Assembly (NCBI GenBank): GCA_022710245.1
Contig: JAKLHH010000471.1
Coordinates: 1 to 6,296 of the forward strand
Origin: Myxococcota bacterium
GTDB lineage: Bacteria; Myxococcota; Polyangia; GCA-2747355; JAKLHH01
DNA: 6,296 nucleotides
Reading direction: 5' to 3'
Of the stretch, positions 1-4,747 are shown piece after piece. Positions within the stretch are counted from its first letter, which is position 1. Each line of letters starts with the position of its first letter. The notes under the pieces are model-generated. The model was not told the DNA's origin, searched no databases, and worked only from the letters and a program-made list of their open reading frames with translations. The position numbers were made by a program, and so were the translations under genes.

Positions 1-722
1 TCCCGTCGCTCCTCCCGGTCGACGGTGACCGCGCGGCAGCGCGCCGCCACCGGCTCGGTGCCGAGGACCAGGTCGAGGCGCAGCCCCTCGTTGCGCGCGA
101 ACGCTCGCGGCCCGTAGTCCCACCAGGTGAAGACGCCGCCCTCCTCGGTGTGGAGGCGCAGCAGGTCGCGGAGCCCCCAGCGGAGGAGGGCGCCGAGCCT
201 CCAGCGCTCCGGATCGCTGCAGAGGACGCGGCCGCGCCAGAGCTCCGGCGCGTGGACGTCGCGGTCCTCCGGCGCGATGTTGAAGTCGCCGAGCAGGACC
301 AGCGGCTGCTCCGGACGATGCTCCGCCGCGAGCCAGCGGCCCAGCGCGTCCAGCCACTCGAGCTTCAGCTGGTACTTCGGGCTCACCAGCGACTGGCCGT
401 TCACCACGTAGAGCCCGATCACGCGGACCCCCTCGATGGTCGCCGAGAGCACGCGCGCCTCACCGGGGAGCGGATCGCCGGCGAAGCCGCGCTGCACCTC
501 GCCGAGCGGCTGCCGGGAGAGGAGCGCGACGCCGTTGTAGCCCTTCTGCCCGTAGACGGTCGCCTGGTAGCCGCTCACCGCCAGCGCCTGGTGCGGGAAC
601 GCGTCGTCGCTGCACTTCAGCTCCTGCAGGCAGACGAGATCCGGCTGGTGACGGGCGAGCACCCCGAGCAGCCGCTCGCAGCGCAGGCGCACCGAGTTCA
701 CGTTCCAGGTGATCAGCTTCAT
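1..722 (-). CDS. xth: Exodeoxyribonuclease III (AP endonuclease), 3' end outside the window
   Basis: Encodes the ExoIII/AP-endonuclease repair enzyme, a cytoplasmic Mg2+-dependent phosphodiesterase that cuts DNA 5' of abasic sites and degrades 3' ends in base excision repair. About 240 residues are visible. The N-terminus reads MKLITWNVNSVRLR, placing the metal/active-site Asn at residue 7. PDLVCLQELK gives the metal-binding Glu at 34, the same number as in E. coli XthA. Further family motifs are GYNGVALLSR (61-70), YVVNGQ with the active-site Tyr at 105, LGDFNIAPEDRDV with catalytic Asp146 and Asn148, and FTWWDYG...RNEGLRLDLVL (198-220) with Asp217. The final SDH motif with the catalytic His is not reached, so about 15-25 residues are missing off the left edge. 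The ATG at 722-720 overlaps the stop of the upstream hydrolase gene (ATGA) and has GGAG eight bases upstream, which supports this start. No damage is seen in the visible part. Confidence 0.96.
   Translation of the reverse strand, partial: MKLITWNVNSVRLRCERLLGVLARHQPDLVCLQELKCSDDAFPHQALAVSGYQATVYGQKGYNGVALLSRQPLGEVQRGFAGDPLPGEARVLSATIEGVRVIGLYVVNGQSLVSPKYQLKLEWLDALGRWLAAEHRPEQPLVLLGDFNIAPEDRDVHAPELWRGRVLCSDPERWRLGALLRWGLRDLLRLHTEEGGVFTWWDYGPRAFARNEGLRLDLVLGTEPVAARCRAVTVDREERR
719..722 (-). other. ATGA stop/start overlap (alpha/beta hydrolase to xth)
   Basis: The hydrolase TGA (721-719) overlaps the xth ATG (722-720). The xth start also has its own GGAG eight bases upstream (plus-strand 731-734), so it can be translated both by coupling and by fresh initiation. 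Confidence 0.8.
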
Positions 723-1624
723 CGCGCGCGCTCCGGCAGGCAGGCGAGCTGGGTCAGCCGGAGGAGGAGCGGGATCACCTTGCCGCTGGCGACGATGGCG
801 TCGTGCTTGTACTGGGAGTCGAGGTAGAGCAGCCGCGCCCGCCGCTCGCGCCGGCTGAGCTCGCCGACCTCGGCGGGGATGCGCGCCCGCTTCACCGCGT
901 GCGGGACCCCGGCCACGAAGGCCTCTGACTTGGCGCGCGTGTCCTCGGCGACGATGAACATCCGGTGCTGCTCGTGGCGAGGTCCGATCTCGAGCCAGTA
1001 CTCGAGCTCCTTCTCGTTGGCGTAGAGGGCGTCGAGCAGGATCACCTGCCGCAGCCAGGGGTAGTCGAGCCAGGCGACGATGGTGCGGAAGGCGCCGCTG
1101 TGCCCCATCGCCACCACCAGACCGCGCGGCACCGCGACGCGGGTCTGGCGCGCGACGGTCTGCAGCAGGCGCGCGAGGCTCGTCCAGCGCACGCGCTCCT
1201 CGCGCGAGGCCGGCGCCCCCGGCACGATGAAGAGCGCGTTCTGGCCGCTGGCGCGAAACTGCTCCGCGAGGTGGTAGCGCTCCCAGGCCTGGTCCACGGT
1301 CTGGTGGTAGCCGTGCACGTGGAGCACGACCCCCGCGCTCCGCGCCTGGAACCCCGGCGGGCGCCAGACGTGAACCGGTCCGCGCGGCGTGACCAGACGC
1401 CAGTGGTCGCCTCCGGCGATGGTGTCCTGCGTCGTGACCGCGGGAGCCGCGGGCGCCGAGGCCGCGGGGGTCGGGCTCCCGTCACGCGCCGCGCGGCTGG
1501 TAGGCGCGGCGGCCGCGGTGCCCGCCCAGAGGAGCAGGGCGAAGGCAGCGAGCCCTGGCCGGAGCGTGGGTGCCGCGGCGTCAGTTCTCCCAACGCCCGA
1601 CCGGTGCGGCGCCGTGACGTTCAT
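719..1624 (-). CDS. Exported alpha/beta-hydrolase-fold protein
   Basis: A 301-residue protein that reads as a serine hydrolase of the alpha/beta-hydrolase fold; its substrate is unknown. Residues 22-40 form a hydrophobic signal segment ending in AAAA, followed by an Ala/Pro/Ser-rich linker (41-66), so export to the periplasm or outside is likely. The mature part shows an oxyanion-type HVHGYHQ (102-108), the nucleophile elbow GHSGAFR with Ser176, a strand ending in LLDALY with Asp198, a second acidic candidate at Glu227/Asp228 (FIVAED), and a late YKHDAIV with His274: together a plausible Ser-Asp-His triad. The start is fixed by an ATGA overlap with the preceding gene and a G-rich stretch just upstream. 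The 21 residues before the hydrophobic core are long for a signal peptide, and no other Met lies before the core. The stop overlaps the xth start by four bases. Esterase, lipase or peptidase activity are all possible; the fold is more certain than the reaction. Confidence 0.85.
   Translation of the reverse strand: MNVTAPHRSGVGRTDAAAPTLRPGLAAFALLLWAGTAAAAPTSRAARDGSPTPAASAPAAPAVTTQDTIAGGDHWRLVTPRGPVHVWRPPGFQARSAGVVLHVHGYHQTVDQAWERYHLAEQFRASGQNALFIVPGAPASREERVRWTSLARLLQTVARQTRVAVPRGLVVAMGHSGAFRTIVAWLDYPWLRQVILLDALYANEKELEYWLEIGPRHEQHRMFIVAEDTRAKSEAFVAGVPHAVKRARIPAEVGELSRRERRARLLYLDSQYKHDAIVASGKVIPLLLRLTQLACLPERAR
1621..1624 (-). other. ATGA stop/start overlap (frameshifted gene to alpha/beta hydrolase)
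   Basis: On the minus strand the TGA of the upstream gene shares bases with the ATG of the hydrolase gene. Such overlaps usually mean translational coupling. Because the upstream gene is frameshifted, ribosomes starting at 2825 would stop at 2367 and not reach this junction, which could lower expression of the hydrolase and xth if the frameshift is real. Confidence 0.75.
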
Positions 1625-2825
1625 CGCGCCCCCGACACCTGCGTCCGACGGGTCACCAGCAGGTGCGGGCTGCGGTTGTCGAAGTCAGGGTAGCCGAACG
1701 AGAAGGGCAGCGGCCGGTGCGGCTGCCCGCGCCAGAGCGCGCCCATCGCCAGGTTGTGCGCCTTCCGCGTGCCGAGGAGGGAGCGCTTGAAGCGGCCATA
1801 GCACTCCTGGACGAACCCGGCCGCCGTCGCGTGACCCGGCAGGATCCCCGTCGAGTCCGAGATCATCCAGTCCATCTTGCGCAGCAGGTAGCCGCGCATC
1901 AGCGAGAAGTCGTCGCGCCAGAGGAGGTAGCTCGCGGCCTTCGTCATCGCCGCGATGCGCCCCTTGGCCTCGAGGTGGCGCAGCACACCGGGCTCCGCGC
2001 GCAGGTGCTGGTCGTCGACGTTGGCGCGGAGGTGCCGGTAGATGCGGACCGGTCCCTTGCCGCCGGCGGCGCGAAAGCCGAGCTCGAAGCTGGAGAAGAC
2101 CGCCGGGATCTCGGGGCGCCGCTTGCGGCCGCCCGCGCTGGTCTCGGTGAGCGCGAGCGGCCGGCCCCCCTCGCGCGCGAGCTCCGCCTCCGCGTAGTAG
2201 TGGAGGGACCCGCCTGGCTCCACCCGGAAGTAGCGCAGCGAGACTGGCTCGAGGCGGTGCGCGGCCAGCGCCGCGAGCGCGAGGACGATCTGGTTCGGGA
2301 GCGGGCTCTTCTCCATCGCGGTCATGTGCGTGGTGAAGGAGTAGTCGACCATCATCAACCGCATGATCATCCACTTCGCGTCGGCGAGGCCGGTGCGCAG
2401 CTCCGCCTCGCGGGCGCGCTCGATCGCCCGCGCGTCGCCGCCGCGCTCGAGGGAGAGCGTGGTGATCTCGCTCGCCTCGGGGAAGCTGGTGAGCGCGTAG
2501 AGGAGGTCGCCCCCGCCGAAGGGGTAGGCGGCAGCCCGGCCGGCCTGAGCCGCGCGATGAACGGCCGCGCCACGGCGATGACGTGCTTCATGTGGTGGTG
2601 GGTGATCGAGCGCACCGGACGGCAGACGCCGTCGACGAGCCTGGCGGGGAACGTCGACGGGAGCGCCGCCTCGCCGGCGCAGGCTGCGACGCGGTAGAGG
2701 AGGCGCGCCTGCTCCCCGAGCTCGGCGGGCGGCTCGGGCGCGGCCAGGCAGGGCAGGGCGAGGAGGAGCCCGAGGAGCACGAGGAGGGGGCTGGTACGGT
2801 TCGCCGACCGGAGCGTGCGGTGCAT
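1621..2825 (-). pseudogene. Exported protein of unknown function, split by a -1 frameshift near position 2526
   Basis: The frame starting at ATG 2825 encodes a signal peptide (hydrophobic residues about 13-29, ending CLAAP) and continues coherently to ARLRPAGLPP (residue 100, codon ending at 2526). It then turns into Ser/Pro/Arg-rich nonsense and stops at 2367. The neighbouring frame becomes coherent exactly there, as YPFGGGDLLYALTSFPEA from 2526, and runs without a stop through ADAKWMIMRLMMVDYS to the TGA at 1621. The span is 1205 bases; adding one base gives 402 codons, so an intact protein of 401 residues is expected. The second part contains TKAASYLLWRDDFS, LRKMDWMISDSTGI and SFGYPDFDNRSPHLLVTRR, which I recall as resembling uncharacterised exported proteins, without an established activity. 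No transmembrane segment is seen after the signal peptide. No clear ribosome binding site precedes ATG 2825. The stop overlaps the alpha/beta-hydrolase start. The break could be a true mutation or a one-base sequence error; reading it as two separate genes is less likely. Confidence 0.82.
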
Positions 2826-2838
2826 CGACGGATCGTAC

Positions 2839-2860
2839 TTGCGGCCGCCGCGGCGGGCAA
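2839..2860. repeat. GC-rich inverted repeat in the gap between the glycosidase and frameshifted genes
   Basis: TTGC at 2839-2842 can pair with GCAA at 2857-2860, and the perfect palindrome CCGCCGCGGCGG fills 2845-2856, with two unpaired bases (2843-2844). In the minus-strand transcript it lies just after the glycosidase stop and 14 bases before the next ATG. There is no following U tract, so it is not a standard intrinsic terminator; it could protect an mRNA end or dampen downstream expression. Confidence 0.35.
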
Positions 2861-2894
2861 CTTGGCGGCGGGGCGCGATCAGGCGATCAGACGG

Positions 2895-4535
2895 TCAGGG
2901 ATCGACGACGACGTCCGCCCGCCCGAGGACGCGCGCGTTGCCCGCGGCGTCCCGTGCCCGCGCCGCGACCTCGTGCGGCCCCGGCGCGGCCGGGAGCGTC
3001 ACCTTCGCCGCGAACCCGACGGCCGGACAGCGGGCCGAGTGCGCCGTGACGCAGGCCTTGCTCGAGGGCGCGCTCCCGTCGCTCACTGTGGCGACCACCT
3101 TGCCGTCGACGGCGAGCTCGATCTGCGGGGGCTGGCCGTCGGCGTCGATCGCCCAGCCGCTGACCGCGAGCTGCGCGCCGGCCTGGCCGTGCGCGCCGGG
3201 CTGGGGCGCCTCGAGCTCGCCTGCGGGCGGCGTGCGATCGAGCGCCTTGGAGGTGGCGGCCTGGTAGGCCTCGTACGCGGGGTGGGCGGCGAAGCCCTTC
3301 GTCGACGGGTAGCGCAGTCCGCAGCTGTTCCCCTCGCTGCCAGGGCCGGGCTCGTCGTCGCGGTAGTCGTACCAGAAGGCCGCGGTCACCTTTGGCCGCG
3401 CGGCCAGCGTGGCGAAGACGCTGGTGACCGCGTCGCGCTGGGTGGCGGCGGGGTCGGCACGTCCGGCGAAGGTGTTGAGGCCGTAGCCGACCTCGGTGAG
3501 CCAGAGGGGTGTGGCGGCGAAGACCGCCTTGCCGTCAGCGAAGGTGCTGCCGAGGATGGCGTCGACCCCGTCGGCGAAGGTGCCGCCCGCGTACGTGTAG
3601 CCGGTCTCCCAGGGCGCCTTGCCCGCGTTCCCGTAGCCGTGCAGCGAGACGATGTCGACGGGCAGCCCGTCGGCGAGCCCGCGAGCGGGCCGGTAGTACT
3701 TGCGGTGGTTCTGCACCGGCTCGGAGTCGAAGAGCACGCCGCGCAGGCAGCTGTCGTCCCCGCGCGAGACATCGAAGCCGACCACCTGCGGCGTCGGCTT
3801 GCCCGCCAGCCGCCGCTGGTGGATGGTCTCGAAGACGCGCGTCACCAGCAGCGGATAGCGGTAGGCGCCCTCGAGCGCGCCGCAGCCCGCGGCGGCGGAC
3901 CAGCTGTACATGGGCTGGAACTCGTAGACGTCCGGCTCGTTCCACACCTCGACGAAGCGCACCGTCGGGAGCTTGGCGAGCGTCGCGTCGAGGGCGGCGA
4001 GGAAGGCGGGGACGAAGGTGGCGTCGAAGGCGGCGCGGTCGCCGGCCATCGGCTTCGGGGTGCCGGCGGCCGTGCTCTGCGCCGAGATCAGCGCGAGGAG
4101 CTCGATCCCGGCCGCGGCCGCGGCCGTGGCCAGCGTCTGGTACTGGCTCCAGGGGGTGTCGCGCTCGATCTCGATGCGGAGGACGCGCACCCCCAGCGCG
4201 GCGAGGTCGCGCAGGCGGGCAGGCGCGTTGGCCGCCAGGTCCGCGTAGATGCGGCCGCTGACCACACCGCCGGCGAGGCCGCTGCCAGCGGCGAACTGCA
4301 GGGCCGGGAGCTGGTCGGCCGGGAGGCGGCCGGGCACGCTCTGCAGGCGGTCAGGAGAGGCGTCCGGCCGCGAGGACAGCCCCTCGGCGCCCGCCTCGAG
4401 AGGGCGGAGCCCGGCCTCGAGGGCGCGCTGGTCGCCGTGCTGCCAGACGTCGGCGCTCGCCCCCTCGAGGGTGCTGGTGCAGGCGCACAGGCCGAGAGCG
4501 ATCGGCGGCCAGCAGAGTCGGCGAAGGTGACCCAT
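2895..4535 (-). CDS. Lipoprotein glycoside hydrolase (clan A TIM barrel, GH39/GH5-like) with C-terminal Ig-like domain
   Basis: A 546-residue protein. The N-terminus MGHLRRL plus a short hydrophobic stretch ends in LCAC, a slightly unusual lipobox that would make Cys19 the lipidated residue. Residues 30-80 look like a linker. From about 85 to 430 there is a TIM-barrel glycosidase: SGRIYADL and VRVLRIEIERDTPW (early strands), FVEVWNEPDVYEF with the acid/base Glu200 after strand 4, VDIVSLHGYG (294-302), PLWLTEVGYGLN with the nucleophile Glu348 at strand 7, and AFWYDYRDD (386-394) at strand 8. Having both Glu residues in these contexts is the hallmark of clan-A retaining glycosidases and suggests activity. 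Residues about 455-546 start with LAVSGWAIDADG and include IELAVDGKVV and HEVAARARDAAGN, an Ig-like beta-sandwich module common in secreted glycosidases. Cys218, 263, 405, 495 and 503 may form disulfides. The substrate cannot be told from sequence. A weak GGGA lies seven bases before the ATG. This gene probably leads the minus-strand operon, with 69 bases to the next start. Confidence 0.88.
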   Translation of the reverse strand: MGHLRRLCWPPIALGLCACTSTLEGASADVWQHGDQRALEAGLRPLEAGAEGLSSRPDASPDRLQSVPGRLPADQLPALQFAAGSGLAGGVVSGRIYADLAANAPARLRDLAALGVRVLRIEIERDTPWSQYQTLATAAAAAGIELLALISAQSTAAGTPKPMAGDRAAFDATFVPAFLAALDATLAKLPTVRFVEVWNEPDVYEFQPMYSWSAAAGCGALEGAYRYPLLVTRVFETIHQRRLAGKPTPQVVGFDVSRGDDSCLRGVLFDSEPVQNHRKYYRPARGLADGLPVDIVSLHGYGNAGKAPWETGYTYAGGTFADGVDAILGSTFADGKAVFAATPLWLTEVGYGLNTFAGRADPAATQRDAVTSVFATLAARPKVTAAFWYDYRDDEPGPGSEGNSCGLRYPSTKGFAAHPAYEAYQAATSKALDRTPPAGELEAPQPGAHGQAGAQLAVSGWAIDADGQPPQIELAVDGKVVATVSDGSAPSSKACVTAHSARCPAVGFAAKVTLPAAPGPHEVAARARDAAGNARVLGRADVVVDP

Positions 4536-4583
4536 GCGAGGATCCCGAGCAAACCGCGCGCCAGGGCGCCGTGGTCGCGGTGT

Positions 4584-4597
4584 CGGCCACTTGGCCG
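4584..4597. repeat. Short inverted repeat CGGCCA-CT-TGGCCG
   Basis: Perfect six-base arms around a two-base centre, located 49-62 bases upstream of the glycosidase start. Size and symmetry would fit a dimeric regulator's operator, but in GC-rich DNA such palindromes also arise by chance. Confidence 0.45.
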
Positions 4598-4665
4598 TCG
4601 TCGCTGCGCGTCACTGCCGACTCGCGGTTGCAGGTGCGGACGCCACACCCACCACTCTGTCGCTC

Positions 4666-4683
4666 GCCTTCGCCTTCGCCTTC
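4666..4683 (+). repeat. Three tandem copies of GCCTTC
   Basis: Three perfect head-to-tail copies of the hexamer at 4666-4671, 4672-4677 and 4678-4683, followed by a partial G. The tract is non-coding, in the divergent control region, about 25 bases before the possible -10 box. It may be a slippage-prone tract or simply low complexity. Confidence 0.75.
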
Positions 4684-4705
4684 GACCTGCGCGGCGGGGC
4701 TGCGC

Positions 4706-4711
4706 TATAGT
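4706..4711 (+). promoter_or_regulatory. Possible -10 box (TATAGT) for the sensor gene
   Basis: TATAGT differs from TATAAT by one base and stands out as an AT-rich island in GC-rich sequence. Transcription would start near 4718, leaving a leader of about 30 bases before GTG 4748 with room for its binding site, but almost none before ATG 4724. The best -35 match, TTCGAC at 4681-4686, is poor and 19 bases away, so this is a weak call. Confidence 0.3.
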
Positions 4712-4734
4712 CACATCAGATCGATGACGTCAAC

Positions 4735-4741
4735 GGGGGAG
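4735..4741 (+). promoter_or_regulatory. Ribosome binding site GGGGGAG that decides the sensor start
   Basis: A strong purine-rich Shine-Dalgarno match lies six bases before GTG 4748. It favours the GTG over the in-frame ATG at 4724, which has no comparable site. Confidence 0.7.
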
Positions 4742-4747
4742 CCAGCC

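Larger units (their letters stand above)
4536..4747. promoter_or_regulatory. Divergent intergenic control region between the glycosidase operon and the sensor gene
   Basis: About 210 bases between two divergently read genes, so promoters for both must lie here or just inside the genes. It holds a short inverted repeat (4584-4597), a three-copy hexamer repeat (4666-4683), a possible -10 box facing the sensor gene (4706-4711) and the sensor gene's ribosome binding site (4735-4741). I see no convincing -35/-10 pair facing the glycosidase gene. The short frames through here on both strands show no protein-like character. Confidence 0.6.

Noticed and set aside
2367..2370. An ATGA overlap suggesting that the 249-residue frame begins as its own gene at 2370
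   Set aside because: The same frame is open and protein-like for at least 52 codons upstream of that Met, so the overlap is a by-product of the frameshift.
2510..2540. Programmed -1 ribosomal frameshifting in the exported-protein gene
   Set aside because: The direction of shift fits, but no X-XXY-YYZ slippery heptamer lies at the junction in the starting frame, so a lost base is the simpler explanation.
150..2697. Plus-strand open frames at 150-827, 965-1693 and 1663-2697
   Set aside because: All are antisense shadows of the xth, hydrolase and frameshifted genes, with compositions typical of GC-rich reverse frames and no motif.
2839..2860. Intrinsic terminator after the glycosidase gene
   Set aside because: The palindrome is almost loop-free and no U tract follows in the minus-strand transcript.
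2583..4727. 714-residue plus-strand open frame opposite the glycosidase gene
   Set aside because: It is Arg/Gly/Ala/Val-rich with no recognisable motif, while the opposite strand has a signal peptide, catalytic motifs and domain order. Long antisense frames are expected at this GC content.
4724..4747. ATG 4724 as the sensor start
   Set aside because: It is in frame and cannot be excluded, but it lacks a ribosome binding site and lies very close to the possible transcription start; GTG 4748 has a strong site at the right spacing.
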